64,000 bases of DNA, taken from the NCBI RefSeq assembly GCF_004794515.1, contig NZ_SSDF01000085.1, forward strand, positions 1-64,000. Reading direction: 5' to 3'. Positions 49,285-57,981 of this stretch are shown here, piece by piece. The translations under genes were made by a program, and so were the position numbers. This DNA comes from Microbacterium sp. A20 (GTDB lineage Bacteria; Actinomycetota; Actinomycetes; Actinomycetales; Microbacteriaceae). Below the pieces are notes generated by a model that saw only the letters and a program-made list of their open reading frames with translations, was not told the DNA's origin and made no database searches. The number at the start of each line of letters is the position of its first letter. The stretch's first letter is position 1.

Positions 49285-50847
49285 TCACGGGGCCTCGCCC
49301 TCCGACGTGCGCGGCTCCGCAGGCGCCGCCGGTGCGACCCGGAGACTGATGGCCGTCCACGAGACGGGCGGCAGCTCGATGACCGCGGCGCCGTCGGAGA
49401 TGACCAGCGTCTCGTTCGGTCGAAGGGTCACGCGCTCGGGATCCTCGAGGGTGTTCACCGCGTAGACGTCGTCGTCGCTGAGCGTGCGGGCCTGCGCCTT
49501 CAGCACAGCGCCGAACTCCGAGACGTCGAAGGAGAGCGTCACCGGGTCGGTCTGCGATCGGTTCACCATGAACACGCTGACGCTGGCCGTGGCGGAGTCG
49601 AAAGTCGTCACGGCGTCGATGACCGGAACATTCCCGTACGTGTCGGTCTCATAGCGGTCGCACTCGACATGGGTCGGGACGGAATGCCCGGATGCGAGCT
49701 CCGAGGTGACGGCGAAGGGGAAGAACGTCGTCTGCTTCCAGGCGATGCCGCCCGGCTCCGTCATGATCGGAGCGATCACGTTGACCAGTTGAGCGAGTGA
49801 GGCGCTGGTCACCCTGTCCGCCCGGCGCAGCAGTGAGATGAGGAGGCTGCCCACCACCACGGCGTCCGCCACCGAGTACGCGTCTTCGAGGAGTCGCGGC
49901 GCCGTCGGCCAGTTCTGCGCACCGGTGATCTTGTCCACGGTCTCGAACCGGGTGTTGTACCAGACGTTCCACTCGTCGAACGAGAGGTTCACGACGTGGT
50001 CGCTGCGCTTCGCTGCCTTGACGTGATCGACGGTCGCGATCACCGAAGAGATGAACTCGTCCATATCGACCGACGATGCGAGGAAACTCCCGAGGTCGCC
50101 GTCCTTCTCCTCGTAGTAGGCATGGCAGGAGATGTAGTCGATGTCGTCGTACGTGTGCGAGAGGACGACGCGCTCCCAGTCCCCGAAGGTCGGCATCGAT
50201 CGGCTCGAGGAGCCGCAGACGACCAGCTCGAGCGAGGGATCGAACATCCGCATGGCGCGTGCCGTCTGTGCCGCGAGCTTGCCGTAGTCGTCCGCCGAAC
50301 GGTGACCGAGCTGCCATGGCCCGTCCATCTCGTTCCCGAGGCACCACATCCGCACGTCGAACGGCTCGGCCCGGCCGTTCGCCGCCCGTTCGTCCGCCCG
50401 CGCCGATCCCGAGCTCAGGTTGGTGTATTCCAAGAGGTCGAGTGCCTCCAGAGTTCCGCGCGTGCCCAGGTTGACCGCGAGCATGAGCTCACTGCCGACG
50501 GACTCCAGCCACGACGCGAACTCGTGCAGGCCCACTTCGTTCGATTCCGCCGAATGCCAGGCGAGGTCGAGCCGGGCGGGGCGCTGCGACCGCGGGCCCA
50601 CGCTGTCCTCCCACCGGAATCCGGAGACGAAGTTGCCACCGGGGTAGCGGATCGCGCTCACACCGAGTTCGGCCACCAGCGCCTTCACGTCGGAGCGAAA
50701 ACCCTCCGCATCGGCGGTCGGGTGTCCGGGTTCGTAGATGCCGTCGTAGACGGATCGACCGAGGTGCTCCACGAAGGAGCCGAAGACGCGGCGGTTCACA
50801 GCCCCGACCGGATGCTGGGTGTCGAAGGTCAATCGTGCGGCGGTCAT
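49285..50847 (-). CDS. GH51 alpha-L-arabinofuranosidase
   Basis: A 520-aa retaining glycosidase removing arabinofuranose from arabinan or arabinoxylan oligosaccharides. The (beta/alpha)8 barrel (about residues 20-370) has the acid/base Glu in MWCLGNEMDGPWQ (about 173) and the nucleophile Glu in LSFDEWNVWYN (about 293). A C-terminal beta-sandwich follows (about 375-510). It has no signal peptide, so it acts on imported sugars. It is third in a minus-strand operon behind two ABC permeases, so arabino-oligosaccharides are the likely cargo. Confidence 0.95.
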   Translation of the reverse strand: MTAARLTFDTQHPVGAVNRRVFGSFVEHLGRSVYDGIYEPGHPTADAEGFRSDVKALVAELGVSAIRYPGGNFVSGFRWEDSVGPRSQRPARLDLAWHSAESNEVGLHEFASWLESVGSELMLAVNLGTRGTLEALDLLEYTNLSSGSARADERAANGRAEPFDVRMWCLGNEMDGPWQLGHRSADDYGKLAAQTARAMRMFDPSLELVVCGSSSRSMPTFGDWERVVLSHTYDDIDYISCHAYYEEKDGDLGSFLASSVDMDEFISSVIATVDHVKAAKRSDHVVNLSFDEWNVWYNTRFETVDKITGAQNWPTAPRLLEDAYSVADAVVVGSLLISLLRRADRVTSASLAQLVNVIAPIMTEPGGIAWKQTTFFPFAVTSELASGHSVPTHVECDRYETDTYGNVPVIDAVTTFDSATASVSVFMVNRSQTDPVTLSFDVSEFGAVLKAQARTLSDDDVYAVNTLEDPERVTLRPNETLVISDGAAVIELPPVSWTAISLRVAPAAPAEPRTSEGEAP

Positions 50848-50914
50848 TTCTGCCTTTCGGTCGGATCTTCACGGTCCTGGCGAGCGGGTCGCGGCCGGCG
50901 TGCGGATGGTCGGT

Positions 50915-51769
50915 CTACTTGAGCCCGGTGCTCGCGACGCTCTCGATGAAGCGTCGTTGGACGAAGAGGAACATGATCGCGAGCGGCACCACAGCGATCA
51001 GGGAGCCGGCCATCATCACGCCGTAGGGGATGATGCCGCTGGGCCCCGTGAGCAGCGTGAGCCCGGAGGTGATTGTGCCCATCTCCTGCTCCGTGGTGAA
51101 GACGAGCGGCCACAGCAGATCGTTCCAGTTGTTGACGAACGTGTAGATGCCCAGCGTGAGAAGCGCGGGGACCGCATTGGGGAGCACGACGCTGCGGAAG
51201 ATCCGGAACTCCGAAGCCCCGTCGATGCGGGCGGCGTTGTCGAGGTCGCGCGGCAGGGACAGGAAGAACTGGCGGAGGAAGAAGATCCCGAAGGCATCTG
51301 CCGCGCGGGGGATGATGAGGCCCCAGAAGGTGTTCACCCAGCCGAAGTCAGACACCAGCTGGTAGATCGGGATGAGCGTCGCCTGGAACGGGATCATCAG
51401 GCTCGCCACGATCACGACGAGGAGCACGCGGCTCCCGCGGAAGTCGATGCGGGCGAGCACGTAGGCGGCCAGGGAATCGAAGACGAGTGCACAGATGGTG
51501 ACGCCGCCCGCGAAGATGAAGCTGTTGACGATCAGGCGGGCGAAGGGCAGGTCCGTGAAGATCCGCTCGAAGTTGTCGAGGGTCCATGCCCCCGGCACGA
51601 GCGAGGGCGGGAAGGCGTTGACCTCGGCCACCGGCTTGAAGGCGGTGAAGACGATGATGAGGATCGGCAGCAGGATCAGGAGCGTGACGAACAGCATCGC
51701 CAGGAAGTAGAGTCCGCGTCCGACCCGGAGTCGCGTGGGTCGGCGCCGGGAGAGGGCGATGTCGGTCAT
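50915..51769 (-). CDS. Sugar ABC transporter permease (MalG type)
   Basis: A 284-aa permease with six helices. It has LPILIIVFTAFKPVAEVNAFPPSLVPGAWTLDNF near the start and the EAA-loop DNAARIDGASEFRIFRSVVLPNAVPAL (about residues 175-200). The ATG overlaps the stop of the MalF-type gene (ATGA). It pairs with that protein and with the binding protein encoded divergently at 52962. Confidence 0.92.
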   Translation of the reverse strand: MTDIALSRRRPTRLRVGRGLYFLAMLFVTLLILLPILIIVFTAFKPVAEVNAFPPSLVPGAWTLDNFERIFTDLPFARLIVNSFIFAGGVTICALVFDSLAAYVLARIDFRGSRVLLVVIVASLMIPFQATLIPIYQLVSDFGWVNTFWGLIIPRAADAFGIFFLRQFFLSLPRDLDNAARIDGASEFRIFRSVVLPNAVPALLTLGIYTFVNNWNDLLWPLVFTTEQEMGTITSGLTLLTGPSGIIPYGVMMAGSLIAVVPLAIMFLFVQRRFIESVASTGLK

Positions 51770-52716
51770 GCGGCGTCCTTCGCTCGACGGCCCGAGAGGG
51801 CGAACTGGACGAGGCTCAGCAGGAGCGTCGCGATAAGCAGCACGTACGACACCGCAGAGGCGAAGCCGAGCTCGAGATCACGGAATCCGGACTGGTAGAT
51901 CTGCATGACGATCGTCTGCGTGCTGCGGTACGGCCCGCCGCCGGTGAGGACGTAGATCTGGTCGAAGGCCTGGAGTGCGGCGATCGTCGCGATGATGAGC
52001 ACGAATCCCGTGGTGTTGCCCAGCAGCGGGAGGGTGACGTTGCGGAAGCGCGCGAGGGGGCCGGCGCCGTCCATGTTCGCCGCCTCGTACAGGCTCTTCG
52101 GGATCTCCTGGAGCCCGGCGAGGAAGACGATCATGTAGAAGGCGAAGTTCTTCCACACCGCGACCAGGACCACCGTCGGCATCGCGAGCACCGGATCCTG
52201 GAGCACGTTGCCGATGCGGATGCCGAAGGCCTGCAGCCAGTAGTTCAGCAGACCGACCTGCGGGTCGAGGAGGTACTGCCAGGCGAACGCGGCGACGGCG
52301 AGGGAGACGATGAACGGCAGGAACAGCCACGTGCGAAACATGCCTCGGAGGGGCAGGTTCGGGCTGTTGAGCGCGAGGGCGAGCAGGAGGGCGAGCACGA
52401 CGGCCAGGGGAGTGAAGAGCACGGTGTAGAGCACCGTGTTGCCCATCGACTGGAGCATCTCGGAGTCGGTGAAGACCTCGATGTAGTTGGCGAACCCCAC
52501 GTACTCCTCGAGGCCGAACCCGCTCGCATCGGTGAAGGAGAGCCGGAGTGCGGACACCATCGGCCAGAAGACGAACAGGGCGAGGATCGTCAGCGCGGGC
52601 ACGAGGAAGGCGAGGATCGTGAGGCGGCGCTTCGCGGCGCCGCCGATCGGGCCGCGTCCGCCGAGCTGCGCCGGAGGGCGCCGGCGTCGGGCGGGTGGGG
52701 AAGTCGTGGCAGTCAT
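51766..52716 (-). CDS. Sugar ABC transporter permease (MalF type)
   Basis: A 316-aa permease. A basic N-terminus (about 30 residues) precedes six helices. RLTILAFLVPALTILALFVFWPMVSALRLSFTDASG is the usual MalF-like start, and the EAA-loop is YEAANMDGAGPLARFRNVTLPLLGN. The ATG at 52716 (MTATTSP) follows AGAGAG; the longer open frame runs through the promoter and operators. It is the first gene of the permease-permease-GH51 operon. Confidence 0.92.
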   Translation of the reverse strand: MTATTSPPARRRRPPAQLGGRGPIGGAAKRRLTILAFLVPALTILALFVFWPMVSALRLSFTDASGFGLEEYVGFANYIEVFTDSEMLQSMGNTVLYTVLFTPLAVVLALLLALALNSPNLPLRGMFRTWLFLPFIVSLAVAAFAWQYLLDPQVGLLNYWLQAFGIRIGNVLQDPVLAMPTVVLVAVWKNFAFYMIVFLAGLQEIPKSLYEAANMDGAGPLARFRNVTLPLLGNTTGFVLIIATIAALQAFDQIYVLTGGGPYRSTQTIVMQIYQSGFRDLELGFASAVSYVLLIATLLLSLVQFALSGRRAKDAA

Positions 52717-52728
52717 CGTCACTCTCTC

Positions 52729-52775
52729 TACAACGTTGTAACCCACACAGTAAGGACCTCGGGGCGGCTCGTCAA
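52729..52775 (-). promoter_or_regulatory. Promoter and LacI operator of the permease-GH51 operon
   Basis: On the minus strand, TTGACG (52770-52775), exactly 17 bp and TACTGT (52747-52752) form a good promoter. The perfect palindrome TACAACGTTGTA (52729-52740) lies just downstream of the -10, about at the transcription start. The LacI protein at 57982 should bind it. Confidence 0.82.
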
Positions 52776-52837
52776 CTCGCGATTCCGGTTCTCGGGCCGC
52801 CGCGGGCGAGCGCTGTGCGGATGGCGGACCGAGCGGC

Positions 52838-52898
52838 TTGACATTTCTCGGAACATCGAGAACCATAACCTCTATAACGTTTACTTACAACGTTGTAA
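52838..52898 (+). promoter_or_regulatory. Promoter and tandem LacI operators of the binding-protein operon
   Basis: TTGACA (52838-52843) is a consensus -35; the -10 is less clear (CATAAC or TATAAC). The palindrome TTACAACGTTGTAA (52885-52898) follows. A degenerate copy TATAACGTTTAC (52873-52884) is centred 13 bp before it, so two repressor dimers may bind side by side. Confidence 0.78.
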
Positions 52899-52961
52899 AG
52901 CGATGATGAGGACACCCGTCCTCCGCGCCGACAGAGTGGTCGAACAGTGGAGGTTCCCCTG

Positions 52962-54218
52962 ATGAAGAAAGCACTACCCGCAGCGTTCGCGAGCGTCCTT
53001 CTGCTCGCCCTGGCCGGCTGCTCGTCGGCCGGCACCCCGTCCGAAGAGGGCGGGGTCATCGAGCTCGATTTCTGGCACGGCTACACCGAGGCGGATGGCG
53101 AGGTGCTGAACGATCTCGTCGCCGAGTTCAACGAGTCTCAGGACGAGGTGAAGATCACCCCGGCGGTCAAGCCCTGGGCGACGCTCCTCGACTCGGCGCT
53201 CCCGGCACTGACCGCGAAGAAGGGGCCGCAGCTCATGGCGATCCCGCCGGAGAACATCCCGGTCTTCGCGTCGAAGGGCGCTCTCCAGCCGCTCGACGAC
53301 TGGTACGAGAGCGACAGCGCCGCGGATGTCCTCAACCCCGGCGCCGTCGATACCGGTATCGTCGACGGCGAGCGCTTCGGGGCTCCGCTGAGCTTCACTC
53401 CGCTGACGATGTTCTACAACGTCGCGATGTTCGAGGCAGCCGGTGTCTCTGTGCCGACGACCTGGGACGAGTGGGTCGCGGCAGCCACTGCGCTCACCAT
53501 CGACGCGAACGGGGACGGTGAGCCCGAGCAGTACGGGCTCGCACTCCAGGACAACGCGACCGTTGGCAACGGCGTCTGGCCGTCTCTGTTCAAGAGCGGT
53601 GGTGGCGATGTGGTGACTGCCGACGGCGACGTCGTGGTCGATTCGCCCGAGAATGTGGAGACGCTCACGTACTGGTCCGATGCGGTCGCCGCCGGAAAGT
53701 TCTCACCGACCGGCCTCACCGGGGCGGATGCCGACGGACTCTTCAGTGCGGGGAAGGTCGCGATGACGCTCGGCGGCCCGTGGCTCGCCACCGTCTCCGA
53801 GGAGTCGGGCATCGACTACGGCATCGCACCGCTCCCGGCCGGCCCCGACGGCATCGTCGCCTCGGCCCTCGCTGTCGACATGAGCATCACCGCGCAGGCG
53901 TCGGCGGAGGAGAAGGCCGCGGCCGAGAAGTTCTTCACCTGGTTCTACCAGAAGGAGAACATGGTCACGTGGTCGCTCGCTTCCGGCTGGCCCCCGCTCA
54001 CGTCGGAGGTGTCGGCGGAGGATGTCGCGGAGAACCCCGTCGTGTCGGCCCTCACCGAGCAGTCCGAGTATGGCGCCGCACTCCTGCCCGGTGTCATCCC
54101 GTCGACGGATGTGCTCACCGCACTCGACACCGCCACGCAGAAGGCGCTCGCCGGAGGCGATCCTGCTGATCTGCTCCGCGCGGCGCAAGAGGAGATGGAG
54201 GCGGCCCTGGCCGGCTGA
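52962..54218 (+). CDS. Sugar ABC transporter substrate-binding lipoprotein
   Basis: A 418-aa CUT1-type binding protein with lipobox LAGC (Cys at about residue 20). The mature part starts IELDFWHGYTEADGEVLNDLVAEFN. It has LTMFYNVAMFEAAGVSVPTTWDEW and KVAMTLGGPWLATV (sugar-site segments). GGAGG precedes the ATG at 52962. It is divergent from the two permeases and GH51 gene; the shared operator makes it their partner. The likely ligands are arabinose-containing oligosaccharides (inference). Confidence 0.93.
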   Translation: MKKALPAAFASVLLLALAGCSSAGTPSEEGGVIELDFWHGYTEADGEVLNDLVAEFNESQDEVKITPAVKPWATLLDSALPALTAKKGPQLMAIPPENIPVFASKGALQPLDDWYESDSAADVLNPGAVDTGIVDGERFGAPLSFTPLTMFYNVAMFEAAGVSVPTTWDEWVAAATALTIDANGDGEPEQYGLALQDNATVGNGVWPSLFKSGGGDVVTADGDVVVDSPENVETLTYWSDAVAAGKFSPTGLTGADADGLFSAGKVAMTLGGPWLATVSEESGIDYGIAPLPAGPDGIVASALAVDMSITAQASAEEKAAAEKFFTWFYQKENMVTWSLASGWPPLTSEVSAEDVAENPVVSALTEQSEYGAALLPGVIPSTDVLTALDTATQKALAGGDPADLLRAAQEEMEAALAG

Positions 54219-54233
54219 CCCTGCTGCACGACT

Positions 54234-54264
54234 GCCCGCACCGACGCTCGTGATCGGTGCGGGC
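54234..54264 (+). terminator. Intra-operon hairpin after the binding-protein gene
   Basis: A perfect 11-bp stem GCCCGCACCGA/TCGGTGCGGGC with a 9-base loop lies 15 bp after the stop. There is no T-run, and the next gene has an RBS but no clear promoter. The placement matches the hairpin at 30048 and probably serves the same mRNA-level tuning. Confidence 0.72.
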
Positions 54265-54345
54265 CGCCGTGTGTCCGGCGCCCGAGCCCGACGCGCGGCA
54301 GAGACATCGAACGGATCCCCGCGATCCGAGAAGGAGAATGACGAC

Positions 54346-55578
54346 GTGAACTGGTTCGAGGACGGACGCCTGCGATTCGCCATGGGAGTGGAAGACACCT
54401 TCATCCCGCAGACGCGACCGGGGGAGCGCGCGCTGGATGAGTACGAACTCATGCAGCACTACCGCTTCTGGTCGGAGGATCTCGGCTACTGCGCCGAAGT
54501 CGGCAGCGAGATGGTGCGGTGGGGGATCCCCTGGTACCGCGTCAATCCGGAGCCCGGCGTGTGGGACTGGGAGTGGCTCGATGCGGTGATCGATCGCTTC
54601 GACGAGCTGGGGATCGAACTCATCGCCGACCTCGTCCACTACGGGACGCCGCTCTGGCTGGAGGATCAGTTCGTCAACCCGGAGTATCCGGAGCGCGTCG
54701 CCGAGTACGCGGCCGCCGTCGCCGAGCGGTATCGGGGTCGGATCCGCCACTACACCCCGCTCAACGAGCCGCTGCTCAACATCATGTACTGCGGCGAGTT
54801 CGCGCAGTGGCCGCCGTACCGTTCCGGTGACCGCGGGTTCGTCGAGGTCTTGCGCGGGATCTCGCGCGGGATCGTCACGACGCAGCGGGCCATCGCCGCC
54901 GTCGATCCGGATGCCGACTTCGTGCACGTGGAGGCATCGTTCCGGTTCGCCGGGGACACCGCCGCGCACAGCGAGACCCATGAGAACCTGCGGCAGCGCG
55001 CGTACATCGTGCAGGACCTCGTGATGGGCCGCGTCGGCGACGACCACCCGCTCGCCCCGTACCTGCGGGAGAACGGGTTCACCGACGAGGACTTCGCCTG
55101 GGCTCTCGAGAACACGGCGATGCCGGACGTCGTCGGGGTCAACTACTACCCGCAGCACTCCACGGAGGTGTTCGAAGCGGGCGTCGTGCATACGGGTGGC
55201 CCCCGCGATCTTCGGCCGCGCCTGGATGCCGGCACCGCAGGGCTGGCCGACGTTATCGAGTCGTTCGCCGCGCGGTACGGCCGGCCCGTCTTCCTGACGG
55301 AGACGAGCTACACCGGCACCGTCGATGAGCGGATCGCCTGGATGGATGCGTCGATCGCAGCGATCGAGGAACTCCGCGCGGCCGGCGTCGACGTCATCGG
55401 GTACACGTGGTGGTGCATCACGGACATGGTCGAGTGGTCGTATCGCCCGGGCGACGGGAAGCCCATGGACTACCGCCTCCGCATGGGCCTGTGGGCGCTC
55501 GAGGAAGACGAGGACGGCGTGCTCCAGCGGCATCGCACGCCGGTGGCCGACGCCTTCCTGCGGCATTCGCGGGCCTGA
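54346..55578 (+). CDS. GH1-like (clan GH-A) glycosidase
   Basis: A 410-aa TIM-barrel glycosidase. It resembles GH1 enzymes: RFAMGVEDTFIPQTRPGE, VRWGIPWYRVNPEPGVWDWEW, and the acid/base motif TPLNEP (Glu141). The usual nucleophile motif TENG is replaced by FLTETSYTG (Glu319), and the enzyme is shorter than typical GH1. It is therefore a divergent branch, or a related GH-A family. No signal peptide, so cytoplasmic. The GTG at 54346 follows AAGGAG. It is in the binding-protein operon, so it should cleave the imported oligosaccharide. Confidence 0.78.
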   Translation: MNWFEDGRLRFAMGVEDTFIPQTRPGERALDEYELMQHYRFWSEDLGYCAEVGSEMVRWGIPWYRVNPEPGVWDWEWLDAVIDRFDELGIELIADLVHYGTPLWLEDQFVNPEYPERVAEYAAAVAERYRGRIRHYTPLNEPLLNIMYCGEFAQWPPYRSGDRGFVEVLRGISRGIVTTQRAIAAVDPDADFVHVEASFRFAGDTAAHSETHENLRQRAYIVQDLVMGRVGDDHPLAPYLRENGFTDEDFAWALENTAMPDVVGVNYYPQHSTEVFEAGVVHTGGPRDLRPRLDAGTAGLADVIESFAARYGRPVFLTETSYTGTVDERIAWMDASIAAIEELRAAGVDVIGYTWWCITDMVEWSYRPGDGKPMDYRLRMGLWALEEDEDGVLQRHRTPVADAFLRHSRA

Positions 55579-55590
55579 TCGTCGCGACTC

Positions 55591-55638
55591 TTGACGGATT
55601 TACAACGTTGTGCAATTCTCCATTTACAACGATGTAAA
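55591..55638 (+). promoter_or_regulatory. Promoter with two LacI operators for the secreted glycanase-like gene
   Basis: TTGACG (55591-55596), 17 bp and AATTCT (55614-55619) form a promoter. TACAACGTTGTG (55601-55612) fills the spacer. A second palindrome TTTACAACGATGTAAA (55623-55638) lies just downstream. Both match the TACAACGTTGTA consensus of this locus. Confidence 0.8.
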
Positions 55639-55684
55639 TCCTGATGGGGATCCCCGCGTCAGGACCTCAGACCTGGAGGACGCA

Positions 55685-57913
55685 ATGAAGCGGTTATCGG
55701 TACAGAGATCTCGCGGGAGGCTGGCAGGACTGTCCGCCCTCGCTGCGACGCTGGCACTCGTGGCGACGGGGTTCGTCGCCACGAGTGCGCAGGCGGTGAC
55801 GACGGGCAACGGATCCCTGGTGTACGCGCCACCGAACGGTTCGTCGTTCAACGACGAGGGCGGAGACGCGACGGGCACGGCCTACGCGAAGATCATCGCC
55901 CTCAAGCACAACGGCACCTCCAACGGGACGCTGCTGAACACGTTCGACGACGGACGCCTGATCAAGGACGTGAACCCTAGCTCCAACCCCACGACGGATA
56001 CACAGGCGTGCCTCGCGAACCCCGCCCTGGCGTGCCACCAGGAATGGCCGATCTTCCGGAGCACGAACGACGGCGCGAGCTGGCAGAAGATCTCGGCGGT
56101 CAACCCGGGACTGCAGTTCCCCGGGACCGCCGGTCAGGAGAGCACGACACAGCTCGACCGCCTGGCGCAGCCTTTCCTCTTCGAGGTGCCGCAGACGACC
56201 GGGAACCTCGCGGCGGGCACCATCCTGCTCACCGGTCAGATCAGGCCGGCCGACCGCAACGCCGCGTCGTCGGTGACCAAGCTCGTCGTCTACAAGAGCA
56301 CCGACCGAGGGTCATCCTGGAGCTACGTGAGCACGATCGACACGGGCGGACCGGCGATCTACGACCCCTCGCCGACTTCCACGACCACGACCGTCTGGGA
56401 GCCGACTCTGGCGATCGACGGAGGGGGAGGGCTCGTCGCCTACTTCTCGGATGAGCGGCAGAAGGCGAACGGCGTCCTTCAGGCCGTCTCCTACCGGCGC
56501 TCGCTCGACGGCGGTCTGACATGGGGCGCCCTCTCGAACGTGTCGGCGCCCACCGACTCCACGCATCGTCCCGGCATGATCACGGTGGACAAGTTGCCCG
56601 ACGGCTCGTACATCGCGACCTACGAAGTGGTCAACGCTCAGGGATACGCGTTCTCGAACGCCTCGCCGGTGTTCTTCAAGAAGTCGCCCGATGGCCTCAA
56701 CTGGGGTTCGACGACGAGTCTGGGCACGCCGGTCGAACTCGCCGACGGCCGTGGGATCGGATCCTCGCCGACGGTGAAGTGGGTGCCCACCGGGGGACCG
56801 AAGGGAATGATCGTCGTCGCCTCGAAATGGGGGCTTGACGCCGCCGGCAACCTCGACGGCGGCCAGAACTTCTTCGTCAACTACAACCTCGGCGCCGGCC
56901 CGTGGGAGCGACTGCCCTTCGCGGTGACGTTCAACGGTCCGAGCTCCATCACCGGCTTCGCGCAGGGGATCGACTACAGCCCCGACGGACGCACGCTGTA
57001 CCAGGCGGTGAACGTCGACAACTACCGGCCGAACCTGTCGAACCCCAGTCAGACCTATCTCTACAACGACATCCGGGTCGGGACGATCCCGCTCACGGCG
57101 ACCTCGTACGAGGCGGAGAACGCTGCACGGACGAACACCACCCTCGTGACGCACGGCGACGCCTCGAACGGGAGCAAGGTCGGCAACATCAACTTCGCGG
57201 ACAGCTCGGTGACCTTCACCGTCGATGCTCCGCAGGCGGGTACCTACGAGCTCAACGTGAGGTACGCCAACGGCATGGGGTCCACGAGCGGTCACGCGGT
57301 CTCGGTGAACGGAGGGGCAGCGACGAACATCAGCTATCCCGCCACCGCTGACTGGGGGCGCTACCTCTGGGCGCAGAAGACCGTGACCCTCAACGCTGGT
57401 TCGAACACGGTGCGGTTCGCCTACTCGGGAACCTTCGCGGAACTCGATCAGATCCAGCTCCACAAGAGCGGCACGACCCTGCCGGCGACGTTCCAGGTGC
57501 AGAACCGCAACAGCGGGAAACTCCTCGAGATCCTGTCGGCACTCACGACCGACGGCGCCGCCGCCGGGCAGTGGGGGCCGACGGCGAACGCCACTCAGGT
57601 GTGGAAGGTGCAGCCCGCGACCGGGGGGACGTTCGAGCTCGTGAACAAGAACAGCCGGAAGCTGCTCGAGATCCCGGGCGCCTCCACCGCTGACGGTGTC
57701 GGCGCAGTCCAGCGGTCGGCGACCGGCACCGCGACGCAGCGCTGGAACCTGTCGCCCAACAGCGCGGGGTATTGGACCGTCGCCAACGCGAACAGCGCGA
57801 AGCTCCTCGAGATCGGCTCCTGCTCGACGACCGACGGTGCGGTCGCGCAGCAGTGGGGCCCGACAGGAGCGGCGTGCCAGGAGTGGCGCCTCGTCAAGGA
57901 GGGCATCCAGTGA
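55685..57913 (+). CDS. Secreted sialidase-fold glycanase (GH93-like) with CBM35/6-like and ricin-type domains
   Basis: A 742-aa exported protein. The signal peptide ends at about residue 36 (ATSAQA). A beta-propeller of BNR/Asp-box type (about 45-470) has STNDGASWQKIS, STDRGSSWSYVST and SLDGGLTWGALS. This resembles GH93 exo-arabinanases, which release arabinobiose; true sialidases are the alternative. A carbohydrate-binding beta-sandwich follows (about 475-600, SYEAENAARTNTT through AELDQIQLH), then a ricin-type/CBM13 trefoil (about 605-742) with three NSGKLLEI-like repeats. GGAGG precedes the ATG. Its LacI-controlled promoter ties it to the arabinan locus. Confidence 0.8.
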   Translation: MKRLSVQRSRGRLAGLSALAATLALVATGFVATSAQAVTTGNGSLVYAPPNGSSFNDEGGDATGTAYAKIIALKHNGTSNGTLLNTFDDGRLIKDVNPSSNPTTDTQACLANPALACHQEWPIFRSTNDGASWQKISAVNPGLQFPGTAGQESTTQLDRLAQPFLFEVPQTTGNLAAGTILLTGQIRPADRNAASSVTKLVVYKSTDRGSSWSYVSTIDTGGPAIYDPSPTSTTTTVWEPTLAIDGGGGLVAYFSDERQKANGVLQAVSYRRSLDGGLTWGALSNVSAPTDSTHRPGMITVDKLPDGSYIATYEVVNAQGYAFSNASPVFFKKSPDGLNWGSTTSLGTPVELADGRGIGSSPTVKWVPTGGPKGMIVVASKWGLDAAGNLDGGQNFFVNYNLGAGPWERLPFAVTFNGPSSITGFAQGIDYSPDGRTLYQAVNVDNYRPNLSNPSQTYLYNDIRVGTIPLTATSYEAENAARTNTTLVTHGDASNGSKVGNINFADSSVTFTVDAPQAGTYELNVRYANGMGSTSGHAVSVNGGAATNISYPATADWGRYLWAQKTVTLNAGSNTVRFAYSGTFAELDQIQLHKSGTTLPATFQVQNRNSGKLLEILSALTTDGAAAGQWGPTANATQVWKVQPATGGTFELVNKNSRKLLEIPGASTADGVGAVQRSATGTATQRWNLSPNSAGYWTVANANSAKLLEIGSCSTTDGAVAQQWGPTGAACQEWRLVKEGIQ

Positions 57914-57931
57914 CGCCGGAGTGATGAGGGG

Positions 57932-57964
57932 CGCGGAGCGGTCGGAGACATCGGCCGCTCCGCG
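57932..57964. terminator. Bidirectional terminator
   Basis: CGCGGAGCGG pairs perfectly with CCGCTCCGCG around a 13-base loop. It lies between the secreted glycanase gene and the convergent LacI gene. Confidence 0.82.
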
Positions 57965-57981
57965 TCTCTGCCCGACGCGGT

